Source: Alphaproteobacteria bacterium (GTDB taxonomy: Bacteria > Pseudomonadota > Alphaproteobacteria > Micropepsales > Micropepsaceae). Taken from it: DNA of 64,000 nucleotides. Below the pieces are notes generated by a model that ran no database searches, had not been told where the DNA came from, and saw nothing but the letters and a program-made list of their open reading frames with translations. Each line of letters opens with the position of its first letter. The stretch's first letter is position 1. The DNA is taken from positions 23,613-87,612 of the forward strand of contig JAATGP010000025.1 in assembly GCA_015654635.1 (NCBI GenBank), written 5' to 3'. Made by a program: the position numbers and the translations under genes. Positions 43,295-53,293 of the stretch are shown here, one piece after another.

Positions 43295-44104
43295 ATGCAC
43301 CTTCTCTCGAACCGCTCGCGCGGTCTTCTGTCTTGCGGCGTATTGCTGGCTCTGTCCGGCGCCGCATCCGCGGCAAGCAATCACTGGGACAGCTTGGAGG
43401 CTTTCGACGTGACGGCGGGTATCGGCGGCGCCATGCGGCCCACCTATCTCGGCAGCAACCGTTATACGGCCTCGCCGGTGCCGCTGATCGACATTAAATG
43501 GAACGACATGCTCTCCCTCGGCACCGATGGCTTGCGCCTCTACTGGCATGCGGACCGTCTCATCATCGGCGCGGGCTTGACCTTCGATCCTGGCCGCGAC
43601 GAAAAAAACAGCGATACCTTTTCGTTTCGGCCCGGCGATGACCGCCTCAAAGGCCTCGGCAAAATCGATGCCGCGGTCGGCTATCAGGTCTTCGCCTCCT
43701 ACCGGCTGTGGCGGGTCGACCTGCACGCTGCCGCCATCAAATTCGACGGCAACCAGAACGACGGCGTCATGGTACGTTACGGCGCCGCGCTGCCGCTGCC
43801 ACTCGGCAGCAAATTTGTCGTAACACCTCACATCGACTCGCTCTGGGCCAACAGAAGTTACACGCAGACATATTTCGGTGTCACAGGGCAGCAGGCGTTG
43901 CAGTCCTCTTTCGCACCCTTCGGCGCGGGCAGCGGCACGCTTGGCGTCACGGCGGGCCTTAAACTCAACTATGCCTTCAGCCGCCACTGGTTCGTCATGG
44001 CCGACGCCTCAACCACTATGCTGACGGGCGATGCCAAGCGCAGTCCGCTCAGCTACTCCGACACGGCAACCATCGTTGCCACCATGGTCGGCTATCATTT
44101 CTAG
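43295..44104 (+). CDS. MipA/OmpV-family outer membrane protein
   Basis: 269 aa from ATG 43295, which gives a normal signal peptide (SRGLLSCGVLLALSGAASAAS); an earlier ATG at 43268 is also in frame. The mature protein is a beta barrel: FDVTAGIGGAMRPTYLGSNRYTASPVPLIDIKWNDMLSL opens the MipA/OmpV pattern, amphipathic strands follow, and it ends ATIVATMVGYHF with the C-terminal aromatic residue required for BAM-mediated insertion. MipA links murein hydrolases and synthases in E. coli; most homologues are of unknown role. Divergent from the OmpR-type regulator gene. Confidence 0.85.
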   Translation: MHLLSNRSRGLLSCGVLLALSGAASAASNHWDSLEAFDVTAGIGGAMRPTYLGSNRYTASPVPLIDIKWNDMLSLGTDGLRLYWHADRLIIGAGLTFDPGRDEKNSDTFSFRPGDDRLKGLGKIDAAVGYQVFASYRLWRVDLHAAAIKFDGNQNDGVMVRYGAALPLPLGSKFVVTPHIDSLWANRSYTQTYFGVTGQQALQSSFAPFGAGSGTLGVTAGLKLNYAFSRHWFVMADASTTMLTGDAKRSPLSYSDTATIVATMVGYHF

Positions 44105-44152
44105 CGCCGCACGCAGATCTTCCCTGCAACAAGCAAGAGCACGAGGACAACG

Positions 44153-44416
44153 ATGTCAGAAAAAATAGCGCCCTGCCAACGCATGCCGGCGCGATGGCAA
44201 AGGCGCAAACAGGCCAGAACCGGAGAAATTCTCGACGCCGCGGCGCAAGTCTTAGCGGAAAAGAGCGATGGGACGATCCGCATGGCCGACATCGCCGAAC
44301 GCGCCGGCATCACCAAAGGCACGATCTACCTATACTTTGCCGACAAGGATGCGGTCATCCGTGCCATTACCGAACGCCTGCATGCTGCCGATCCACAGAT
44401 CCAGGCGGCGGAATAG
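44153..44416 (+). CDS. TetR-family DNA-binding domain only (truncated regulator)
   Basis: 87 aa. RRKQARTGEILDAAAQVLAEKSDGTIRMADIAERAGITKGTIYLYFADKDAVIRAITERL is a complete TetR helix-turn-helix, including the GITKGTIYLYFADKD recognition region. The ligand-binding and dimerisation domain (normally another 120-150 residues) is missing: the gene stops at 44416 and the prfC stop codon begins at the next base on the other strand. GAGGA six bases upstream supports translation. Without a dimerisation domain normal repression is unlikely; a truncated relic or a small DNA-binding protein are both possible. Confidence 0.75.
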   Translation: MSEKIAPCQRMPARWQRRKQARTGEILDAAAQVLAEKSDGTIRMADIAERAGITKGTIYLYFADKDAVIRAITERLHAADPQIQAAE

Positions 44417-45997
44417 CTACCCCTCCGCCTGCACGTCGCTGCGTTCGCGGGTTTTAGCGAAGACAAGTTTGGGAAAGCGTTCGGTGACGTAGTTCAGTTC
44501 CCAATTGCTCTTGGCGAGGAACACCGGCGCCCCGTCACGATCCGTCGCCATGCCGCCGCGATTGCCATCGAGGAATTTTTCGAGGTCTGCGTCCGAGCCG
44601 CTGATCCAACGCGCGGTGTCGTAAGGCGCCGCTTCCAGCTCGGCATCCAGGCCATATTCGCTGCGCAGGCGGGACTTCAGCACATCGAGCTGCAACGGCC
44701 CGACCACACCGACGATCCAATAAGAACCGATTTGCGGCTTGAAAACCTGCGTCACGCCTTCTTCGGCCAGGCTGGTGAGCGCCCGCGCCAGATGTTTCTG
44801 TTTCATGGGATCGGAAAGCCGCACGCGGCGCAGGATTTCCGGCGCGAAGTTGGGAATGCCGGTGAAGACGATCTTGCCCGATTCCGACAGCGTGTCGCCG
44901 ACGCGCAAGACGCCGTGATTGGGAATGCCGATAATATCGCCGGGATAGGCTTCATCCACGGTTTCGCGCGATTGGGCGAAGAAGAGGATAGGGTTGTGCA
45001 CGCCGATCGATTTTCCCGTGCCCGATTGCGTCAGCTTCATGTTGCGGCGGAAGCGGCCAGAGGCCAGCCGCACAAAAGCCACGCGGTCACGATGATTGGG
45101 GTCCATATTGGCCTGGACCTTGAACACGAAGCCGGAGACTTCCTCGTCATCGGGATGGATGATGCGGTCCTTGGCGGCTTGCACCCGCGGCGGTGGCGCA
45201 TGTTCGGCCAGATGGCTGAGCAGGTCGCGCACGGAAAAATTTTTCAGCGCCGAACCGAAGAACAATGGCGTGAGATGGCCTTCGCGATACGATGCGGCAT
45301 CGAAACGTGACAGCCCCGCTTTGACCAGCTCGATGTCCTCGTCCAGCTTGGCCTTTTCTTCCGGGCGCAGGAAATCAGCCATGGCATTGGCGCCGAGCCG
45401 GTCGGCGCTATGGCGCTTGTCGGCACCGAATACCGAGAAATCGTCTTTGTAGAGATCATAGACGCCGCGGAAATTGAGGCCATAGCCCACCGGCCAGCTC
45501 ATCGGCGCCACATCGAGTTGCAGCTGGTCGGCGATCTCATCGATCAACTCAAAGGGGTCGCGGGTTTCGCGGTCCATCTTGTTGATGAAGGTCATGATCG
45601 GGATGTCGCGCAGGCGGCAAACCTCGAAGAGTTTGCGGGTCTGGCTTTCGATGCCCTTGGCCGCGTCGATCACCATGACGGCGGAATCGGCGGCGGTCAG
45701 GGTGCGATAAGTGTCTTCCGAGAAATCTTCATGGCCGGGCGTATCGAGCAGATTGAAGATCGCATGCTCGTATTCGAAGGTCATGACCGCGCTGGTCACC
45801 GAGATGCCGCGCTCCTGCTCGATCTTCATCCAGTCCGAGCGGGCGCGCCGGGCCTCGCCGCGGGCTTTGACGCGGCCGGCTTCATGGATGGCGCCGCCAA
45901 GCAGCAGCAAATGCTCGGTCAGCGTGGTTTTGCCGGCGTCAGGGTGCGAAATGATCGCGAAGGTGCGCCGTCTGTGGGCTTCTTGGGCAAGGGTCAT
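44417..45997 (-). CDS. prfC: Peptide chain release factor 3
   Basis: 526 aa. Translational GTPase with G1 SHPDAGKTTLTE, switch region ERGISVTSAVMTFEY, G3 DTPGHEDFSEDTYRTL and G4 NKMDRE. It has the RF3-specific layout (ESQTRKLFEVCRLRDIPIMTF, then DVLKSRLRSEYGLDAELEAAPY near the C-terminus). RF3 releases RF1/RF2 from ribosomes after termination and contributes to quality control. Full length. The 3' end abuts the TetR fragment. Confidence 0.95.
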   Translation of the reverse strand: MTLAQEAHRRRTFAIISHPDAGKTTLTEHLLLLGGAIHEAGRVKARGEARRARSDWMKIEQERGISVTSAVMTFEYEHAIFNLLDTPGHEDFSEDTYRTLTAADSAVMVIDAAKGIESQTRKLFEVCRLRDIPIMTFINKMDRETRDPFELIDEIADQLQLDVAPMSWPVGYGLNFRGVYDLYKDDFSVFGADKRHSADRLGANAMADFLRPEEKAKLDEDIELVKAGLSRFDAASYREGHLTPLFFGSALKNFSVRDLLSHLAEHAPPPRVQAAKDRIIHPDDEEVSGFVFKVQANMDPNHRDRVAFVRLASGRFRRNMKLTQSGTGKSIGVHNPILFFAQSRETVDEAYPGDIIGIPNHGVLRVGDTLSESGKIVFTGIPNFAPEILRRVRLSDPMKQKHLARALTSLAEEGVTQVFKPQIGSYWIVGVVGPLQLDVLKSRLRSEYGLDAELEAAPYDTARWISGSDADLEKFLDGNRGGMATDRDGAPVFLAKSNWELNYVTERFPKLVFAKTRERSDVQAEG

Positions 45998-46162
45998 AGC
46001 GAGCCGGAGTTAGCAGGCGTCGCGGTGGGGCACAATGGTCATCCGTACGATCCTCCGCGCCATGCCCTCTTTCGTGAAAATTTTGCAGCAATTCCGCCAG
46101 ATATCTGATCTCCGCGGAAAATCCCCTATGAACAGAAAGCGGGCGATAAGGCCAGCTCATCC

Positions 46163-46495
46163 TCACACAATTTTCTCATCGACAAAGGTCCGCCCCTCAC
46201 GGTCTTCGATTTCGACGATCCAGAGGTCGGGATCGTATTTTTGCTGGCGCTCAAGATAGGCGGCGGCTTTGGGCTCATCGCAGCTTTCGCCCAAGGGCCG
46301 CGCCCAGCCGCGTGTCTCCTCGCCCAGCGTCACCTGATTGAGCACCACGCAAGTGCCATCCAGCCGGGCGATTTTGAGGATCACGGCCCCCGCTTCTTCC
46401 GCACCTTTTTTCACCACAAAAGCCTGCGCCCCCGCCACTTCGGCACGGCGGATCAGAGCGCGAACAAAAAAACCGGCTTTGAGGCGTGTGGTCAT
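46163..46495 (-). CDS. DUF1491 protein
   Basis: 110 aa. RLKAGFFVRALIRRAEVAGAQAFVVKKGAEEAGAVILKIARLDGTCVVLNQVTLGEETRGWARPLGE and the ending YDPDLWIVEIEDREGRTFVDEKIV form the complete DUF1491 signature, a single-copy alphaproteobacterial family. Function unknown. The conserved YDPDLW(V/I)VEIEDR block is intact. It lies 165 bases upstream of prfC on the same strand. Confidence 0.9.
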   Translation of the reverse strand: MTTRLKAGFFVRALIRRAEVAGAQAFVVKKGAEEAGAVILKIARLDGTCVVLNQVTLGEETRGWARPLGESCDEPKAAAYLERQQKYDPDLWIVEIEDREGRTFVDEKIV

Positions 46496-46577
46496 GACGC
46501 GGGTTTAGCAGAAGACGCGAATAGCGAGTAGGGCAAGAAAGGGAATAACCGAGTCCCCTATTCGCCACTCGCTTATG

Positions 46578-48308
<1,731 letters not shown>

Positions 48309-48559
48309 AACCCCAAGCCATCGGCTGATTCGTGGTAGCGCTAGTTTCGCTTTAATCTGATTAACAAGGTTTGAAGATGGCGGGGCTTCCTTAGTTAATT
48401 CACAAGTATTGTGGCGTCTATTTTTACCTTCTCTTAACGAAGTGGCCGCGATTGACGGGGATTGACGCCAATAGGCGGAAAATTGAGGCAACTTGAAAGG
48501 ATTTTGAAACACGGCGCAGCTCACCCTGGCGATATGTATGCCAAAAGCCGATTCCAGCC

Positions 48560-50161
48560 ATGAGTGTCGCTCGTTCGCGCCCGCAGGCCACGGCGTTGCT
48601 CGAGGATGAGGGTGCCGGGCTGGTCGAAGCCCTGCACTGTCTGCGCGTCGCCATCACGGTGTTCGACTGCGACGAGCGCCTGGTCTTCGCCAACGAGCAT
48701 TTTACCTATATTTTCCGTTCGCTGCCGCCGCGCCAGGAGTTGGTGGGACGGCGCTACGACGATCTGATCCGGCTCGAAATCGCGGGCGGCGACATCGCCA
48801 CGCTGCATGAAGAGGTCGAGACCTATGTCGCAAGGCGGCGGGCCCAGCTCTTTGCCCGCGATTACGGCTCGCGCGATATTCCGCTTGCGGACGGACGCAT
48901 CATCGAAATCAAGACGCGGCGCACGCCCTCGCTCGGCTGGATCGCGCTGTGGAGCGATGTGACCGAGGCACGGCGCAATGTCGACCGCCTCCACACCGCC
49001 ATCGCGCTCTCCGCCGATGCCTTCGCCTTTTACGACCGCAGCGACCGGCTGACGCTGTGCAACGCCGAATACGCTGCGATCAACGACGCCGTAGCCCCCA
49101 GCGATCTCATCGGCCTTGCCTTCTCAGACATTGCGGTGCGCGTCTTCCTCAACGCCATTCCCAAGGGCGATGCGCAGGGGTGGCTCGCCAAGCGCAAAGC
49201 CATCCATGGCGAGGCGGCCGGTGCCATGACTATGGAGCTTGCCGACGGACGCGCCTTTCTCATCCGCGACCGGGCCTGCCATGATGGCGAGCGTATCGTG
49301 GTCTTTACCGATGTGACCGAGCATCATCGCATCGAAACGGCGCTGGCCGAACAGACCCGCACGCTGGACGGCACCCGCCAAGCCCTGGCGGACACCAAAG
49401 CCCAAAGCCAAGTCCAGGCGAATTATCTGGCCGATCTTGCCACTAGGCTCGATCAGACCGAAGCCTCCGCCGACAAGACCAAAAAAACGCTGCTGCGGAC
49501 GATGAGCCATGAGCTGAAGACCCCGCTCAACGCCATCATCGGCTTCTCCGATCTCTTGGCGACGCTGGCAGATCAGGCGGGTCCCGAGCAGATTCGCGAA
49601 TATGCCGGGCTGATCAATCTGGGCGGCAAGAACCTGCTGCGGCTGCTCAACCAGATTCTGGACCTGACGCGGATTTCGGCGGGGCGTTATGAACTCAATC
49701 GCCAGCCCTTGGATGCGGGCCTTGCCCTGTGGGCCGCCAAAGACCGTTTCGACGGTGCAGCCGCCGACAAGGACATCACCATCGATTGCCGCGATGCACT
49801 GCCGGGATTGACGGCGGATGCCGATGAATACGCGGTCGCCGCGATCCTTGGCAATCTGGTCGAGAACGCGGTCGCCTTCACCCAAAACGGCGGTGCGGTG
49901 CGCCTCACCGCCGAAGCCGCAGCCGGCACCCTGCGCCTGATCATCAGCGATAATGGACCGGGCATTGCGAGCGAAGAGTTGGCGCGCATCCAGGAGCCTT
50001 TTGAACAGGGCGGGCGCTCCACCCATGATCATCCCGCAGGCGGCGGCCTCGGACTGACCCTCGCCAAAGCCTATTGCGAGCTGCATGGCGGCAGGCTGAC
50101 GCTGCAGAGCGCCAAAGGCCAAGGCTTCATCGCCATCGCCGAGCTGCCACGAGCGGAATAG
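48560..50161 (+). CDS. Soluble dual-PAS histidine kinase
   Basis: 533 aa, no membrane segment. Two PAS-like domains: ALHCLRVAITVFDCDERLVFANEHFTYIF (residues 25-135) and SADAFAFYDRSDRLTLCNAEYAAIND (residues 155-255). A coiled coil then precedes the H-box TMSHELKTPLNAIIGFSDLL, where Lys replaces the usual Arg after L. ATPase motifs: GNLVENAVAFTQNGG, SDNGPGI and GGGLGLTLAKAYCELHGG. No receiver domain and no adjacent response regulator, so it is an orphan kinase, possibly feeding a shared regulator such as DivK. Divergent from the DivJ-like gene across 251 bp. Confidence 0.85.
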   Translation: MSVARSRPQATALLEDEGAGLVEALHCLRVAITVFDCDERLVFANEHFTYIFRSLPPRQELVGRRYDDLIRLEIAGGDIATLHEEVETYVARRRAQLFARDYGSRDIPLADGRIIEIKTRRTPSLGWIALWSDVTEARRNVDRLHTAIALSADAFAFYDRSDRLTLCNAEYAAINDAVAPSDLIGLAFSDIAVRVFLNAIPKGDAQGWLAKRKAIHGEAAGAMTMELADGRAFLIRDRACHDGERIVVFTDVTEHHRIETALAEQTRTLDGTRQALADTKAQSQVQANYLADLATRLDQTEASADKTKKTLLRTMSHELKTPLNAIIGFSDLLATLADQAGPEQIREYAGLINLGGKNLLRLLNQILDLTRISAGRYELNRQPLDAGLALWAAKDRFDGAAADKDITIDCRDALPGLTADADEYAVAAILGNLVENAVAFTQNGGAVRLTAEAAAGTLRLIISDNGPGIASEELARIQEPFEQGGRSTHDHPAGGGLGLTLAKAYCELHGGRLTLQSAKGQGFIAIAELPRAE

Positions 50162-50184
50162 AGATCCAGCGTGCTGCAAGGACC

Positions 50185-50204
50185 TGCGGGCTTCGAGGCC
50201 CGCA
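50185..50204 (+). terminator. Hairpin after soluble kinase gene
   Basis: TGCGGGC-TTCGAG-GCCCGCA, a perfect 7-bp stem 23 bases after the stop codon. The next T-run is 12 bases further on, so termination strength is uncertain. Confidence 0.45.
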
Positions 50205-50430
50205 CCACTCGCTCAATTTTGAATCAACTTTCCTTCAATCTCGTCTCAACATCGCCGCGTATTTGTCTCTTTCTTGAATCGAGGCAGAGGCATTTTGCCA
50301 AGTTCTTGTTTTTGTTGAGGGCGGATACGGCCGCATTTAATCCAATCGTATCAAAGTTTACGAAATCCCTTCAGCGCCCGGCAAAGCGTTGCGCCTAGTC
50401 TGACCTCGCGTTTTGGCGACGGTTGTTCTC

Positions 50431-50718
50431 ATGATCTTTCGCGCACTCTTTTGGATAGCCGTGGTAGCGGTTTTTATCCCGCGTGAACCGGATCTTGGGT
50501 ATGGCGCTCCAGGCGCGATAGCGGTGCCTCCAAAGATCGCCGAATTCGTTGCGACGACGTTCAAGGTCCCCCCCTGTGACGAACGCTCGCGATGTGTCGC
50601 CGGTCTCTCGCTCGCGTCTGACTTCCGCCAGGCGGTTCGCGAACGTTTGGAGCGCGCCAAGGCGGATCTGAAAGCGAGTTCCCCCCCGAGCCTCGCCCGC
50701 CAGATTCCGTTGCACTAA
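50431..50718 (+). CDS. Small membrane-anchored protein (DUF5330-like)
   Basis: 95 aa from ATG 50431. One N-terminal membrane helix (MIFRALFWIAVVAVFIPRE) precedes a short domain with a Cys pair (VPPCDERSRCVAGLSLASDFRQAVRERLERAKADL). The 'FRALFWIAVVAVFIPREPD' opening and CxxxxxxC spacing recall DUF5330 proteins of alphaproteobacteria. Likely inner-membrane anchored with a periplasmic tail. Convergent with the DUF6456 gene across a stem-loop. Confidence 0.55.
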   Translation: MIFRALFWIAVVAVFIPREPDLGYGAPGAIAVPPKIAEFVATTFKVPPCDERSRCVAGLSLASDFRQAVRERLERAKADLKASSPPSLARQIPLH

Positions 50719-50726
50719 GCCCACTG

Positions 50727-50762
50727 CCCCGCTCTTTCTTCTCCCCCGGAGGAAGAGCGGGG
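50727..50762. terminator. Stem-loop between convergent genes
   Basis: CCCCGCTCTT (50727-50736) pairs perfectly with AAGAGCGGGG (50753-50762) around a 16-base loop, between two convergent genes. No T-tract on either side, so it may need Rho or only stabilise 3' ends. Confidence 0.55.
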
Positions 50763-50771
50763 TGATGGCTG

Positions 50772-51503
50772 TTATTCCGGCGCATCGTCCTCTTTGTGCC
50801 AGGCGCGCGTGCGCGTGTGGGCAGGTGCCGTCATGCCGTAAAAGGCGGCCAGCCGTTCCAGCGCCAGCCGCAGCACCACCTTGGCGGAGCCGCGCGGCCA
50901 GCCGCGTGCCCTTTCGCTCGCCTCCAAGCCTTTGAGGTAGCAACAGACATCGAAGAGAATGTCGGCGAGGCTGGGTCCGGCGGCTTTGAGGGCCAGATTG
51001 AACCGCTGGCGCGCGGCGAGCGCAGTTTCGGCCATAGCGGGGCGATAGCCGCGGGTATGGATGGGCGCCGCATAATCCACTCCCATGCGCGGACTGAGCT
51101 GGCCAATGGTATAGTCGCGCCGCAGCTTTTCCCCGGCGTCGTATTCCTGGGCGCTGATCCAGCCCAAGCGCTGCAAGAGGCTCAGGGGCGACTCCGCGGC
51201 ATTAACCACCACATAGGCGCCGCGGCCGCGTTCGTCCTTGATCGAACGTGTGGTGAGGATTTGGTGCTGCTCGGCAAAGCGGGCGCCATCGGCCAGCCAA
51301 TCCTCGCCCGCTTTGGCGAGCACGACCGTATCGGCCTCGCGGCGCAGCAGCCCGCGCGCCAGCAGCGCCTCGACCAGATCGCCGGCGACCGCGTGGCGTG
51401 GTCCGCGCAGGCCCACCACGACATAGCCGGCGTCATGGCGCCTCAACTGACCGCCGCGCTTGAGGCGGGCCAGCAGCGCCTGGATGGCATCAGAGGCTGT
51501 CAT
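50772..51503 (-). CDS. DUF6456 protein partnered with the DnaA-domain-IV gene
   Basis: 243 aa from ATG 51503. An N-terminal winged-helix-like region (ALLARLKRGGQLRRHDAGYVVVGLRGPRHAVAGDLVEALLARGLLRREADTVVLAKAGEDWL) precedes the DUF6456 core: VNAAESPLSLLQRLGWISAQEYDAGEKLRRDYTIGQLSPRMGVDYA, then ALAARQRFNLALKAAGPSLADILFDVCCYLKGLEASERARGWPRGSAKVVLRLALERLAAFYG. The core resembles phage-type or RNA-polymerase-like helical DNA-binding regions. Its start overlaps the DnaA-IV-like gene by 14 bases, so both are translated together; the pairing itself is conserved in alphaproteobacteria. Probably DNA-binding; role unknown. Confidence 0.78.
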   Translation of the reverse strand: MTASDAIQALLARLKRGGQLRRHDAGYVVVGLRGPRHAVAGDLVEALLARGLLRREADTVVLAKAGEDWLADGARFAEQHQILTTRSIKDERGRGAYVVVNAAESPLSLLQRLGWISAQEYDAGEKLRRDYTIGQLSPRMGVDYAAPIHTRGYRPAMAETALAARQRFNLALKAAGPSLADILFDVCCYLKGLEASERARGWPRGSAKVVLRLALERLAAFYGMTAPAHTRTRAWHKEDDAPE

Positions 51504-51900
51504 GAAGCGCCTCCCTTCCGTCCGCCTTCCTCTCTTCGGTGTCCGCACTGCCGATTTCGTGCAGCAAAACCTCAAGCAGGCGCAGCTTGGCATCGAAAGC
51601 GGCATCCTCGCGGGCCTCTTCGATGCGGCTAAGGGCGTGGGCAATGGTGGTGCGGTCACGGCCAAAACACCGGGCGATCTCGCTCAGCCGCATGACGAAG
51701 ACGAGGCGGCAGAGATACATCGCCGTCTGCCGCGCGAAGGCCACCCTGCGCTTGCCGCGCCCCTCGGCGGAAAGCGCCACAAGATGCACCCCAAAAGCTT
51801 CGCACACCGCCATTTGCGCCAGATAGGCGCGCGCGCCGCCCGGCTGCAGCATGGCTGGGGGAATTTTCGGCAGGGCTTTTCCCATATACGGCTTGAACAT
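51490..51900 (-). CDS. DnaA domain-IV-like helix-turn-helix protein
   Basis: 136 aa. GRGKRRVAFARQTAMYLCRLVFVMRLSEIARCFGRDRTTIAHALSRIEEAREDAAFDAKLRLLEVLL is a DnaA C-terminal domain, including the GRDRTTIAHA signature that reads DnaA boxes. The AAA+ ATPase and linker of DnaA are absent; the first 45 residues are unrelated. It could compete with DnaA at boxes or act as a regulator. In the neighbouring spacer a DnaA-box-like TTATCCTACA lies at 51959-51968 and two 14-bp repeats further out. Confidence 0.85.
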   Translation of the reverse strand: MFKPYMGKALPKIPPAMLQPGGARAYLAQMAVCEAFGVHLVALSAEGRGKRRVAFARQTAMYLCRLVFVMRLSEIARCFGRDRTTIAHALSRIEEAREDAAFDAKLRLLEVLLHEIGSADTEERKADGREALHDSL

Positions 51901-52243
51901 GTTCGGCTCCCTGTTTGACGCGCTGACGCCACGAGCGATTTTGCTCGCGCAAGGAAGATTATCCTACATAAATGGGAAAGGGGGATAGAAAAACAACCGG
52001 GAATGGTAACTGCGCGCGAATTTATACGGCAGTGCTTACGCTTAGGCCGTACCTATCTTTTTGTAACTGAGGGGGATAGAAAAAATCTTGGTTAGCAGGG
52101 TACGTCATGGAGCGTATCAAAAGTTGTAGGTTTACCGTCCCAGAAAACTTACCATCCTGCTGCAGGCGTAACTTTACCCCAGGCGGCCACGGCCCTAGTT
52201 TGGCGGCCTCGCGATCCCCGCTTGCCAAGAAGTGATCCCCACA
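51901..52243. other. 343-bp divergent spacer with paired 14-bp direct repeats
   Basis: No gene seen. GGGGGATAGAAAAA occurs at 51980-51993 and again at 52071-52084, exactly 91 bases apart in the same orientation. TTATCCTACA (51959-51968) is one insertion away from a DnaA box. The spacer must hold the promoters of the DnaA-IV-like gene (minus) and probably of the lipoprotein gene (plus). Confidence 0.55.
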
Positions 52244-52573
52244 ATGCGCCTGTTCCGTTCTGCTGTTGCTGCTATTGCCCTGATCAGCCTTGCCGGTTGC
52301 GGCATTCTTTTGCCCTCGCCCAGGGATCGGGCGGCCAAGAAGACAGCGGAGTTCCGTAACGGCTATTCGGATGGCTGTGCCTCGGCTACGGCGCAGGACG
52401 TCAACCATCGCGCCGACCAGCAGCGCGACGACAACCTCTACAAAACCGACGGCCGTTACCGCGCCGGTTGGGCCAGCGGTTTCAACAACTGCCGCACCAA
52501 CACCAACAGCCGGGGCAATATGCCGAATGCCGGGCCCATCCCGGACAATTCCCCCGGCGGCCATCCCAACTGA
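52244..52573 (+). CDS. Small lipoprotein
   Basis: 109 aa from ATG 52244. RSAVAAIALISLAGCGILLPS ends in a LAGC lipobox, giving Cys18 as lipidated residue. The rest is polar (KTAEFRNGYSDGCASATAQDVNHRADQQRDDNLYKTDGRYRAGWASGFNNCRT), with GY.DGC and GRYRAGWxxGFxxCR repeating a Gly-Tyr/Trp-Cys theme and forming a likely disulfide. A small conserved envelope protein of unknown function; residue after the lipidated Cys is Gly, so outer-membrane sorting is likely. Followed after 25 bases by another small membrane protein. Confidence 0.75.
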   Translation: MRLFRSAVAAIALISLAGCGILLPSPRDRAAKKTAEFRNGYSDGCASATAQDVNHRADQQRDDNLYKTDGRYRAGWASGFNNCRTNTNSRGNMPNAGPIPDNSPGGHPN

Positions 52574-52598
52574 TGGCGCCCAAGCCCAGGAGATCACC

Positions 52599-52835
52599 AT
52601 GATCCGCAATGTGTTTGTTTTGGCGCTCGTGGTTTTTGCGGGCTTTTTTGCCGGGCTTTATCTGGCCTATCACACCATGGAGCCCTGCCGCGCTCTGGCG
52701 GTTGAACAAGCGCGGCGCTCGGTCATGCCTACCGCAGTTGCCCATTTATGGACCCGCGCTGAGGCCGGGCGGAGTGACCGTTTGGGCTGCACGCGGCGCT
52801 TGATCGGCTCGTGGCAAGATCGTTTGTCTTCTTAA
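52599..52835 (+). CDS. Small membrane-anchored protein
   Basis: 78 aa. AGGAG six bases before ATG 52599. One membrane helix (RNVFVLALVVFAGFFAGLYLAY), then a basic tail with two cysteines (MEPCRALAVEQ, DRLGCTRRLIGSW). Probably co-transcribed with the lipoprotein gene. No family recognised. Confidence 0.6.
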   Translation: MIRNVFVLALVVFAGFFAGLYLAYHTMEPCRALAVEQARRSVMPTAVAHLWTRAEAGRSDRLGCTRRLIGSWQDRLSS

Positions 52836-52962
52836 CAAAATTTACCGCTTTGTCACAAATTCTTGTGAAAATACCTATACTTAGCCTGTTGATAGACTGT
52901 GGACAAATAAAGGCGCGCGTGTATTCTCAGCAATCCGAATAGTCTGCGTATGGAGGAATACC

Positions 52963-53073
52963 ATGATCGGATTGCTTGTCGCCGGCAGCCACACCCTCGC
53001 CTCCGGCACCCTTCCTCAAGCCCCCGCGCGCCGTTTCTGGCGCCGGATTGCAGATTGGTTTTTGGGCCGCTGA
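52963..53073 (+). CDS. 36-residue peptide with a strong ribosome site
   Basis: MIGLLVAGSHTLASGTLPQA followed by a basic-aromatic tail (RRFWRRIADWFLGR). GGAGG lies six bases before the ATG, as good as any ribosome site in the window. The tail could form a short amphipathic helix. A TCACAA-ATTC-TTGTGA dyad at 52853-52868 sits about 100 bases upstream. Either a real small protein or a leader peptide; nothing is encoded directly after it. Confidence 0.5.
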   Translation: MIGLLVAGSHTLASGTLPQAPARRFWRRIADWFLGR

Positions 53074-53293
53074 GCTTTGTTGATGGCGCTTAGAGCGCCG
53101 CTGGCCGCCAGACGGATATCGCGGTTGGCTGGGAAATTGGTTTGCGTGAACGCGAATCCCGAAGTACCGGATTTCGTGAAGCCGCAACCGCCACGATCCG
53201 GGCGAGCATCGTCATTTTGCGCATAACCTCCGCTCCCCCTTATCAATCCTGAGCGGAGTTTAGACGCCTTTCGGTTCAGGCCGAAGATTCGGC

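Noticed and set aside
48345..48440. CtrA-type TTAA-N7-TTAA sites in the divergent kinase spacer
   Set aside because: TTAA words are present but spacings are 5, or one arm has a mismatch; not enough to call a site.
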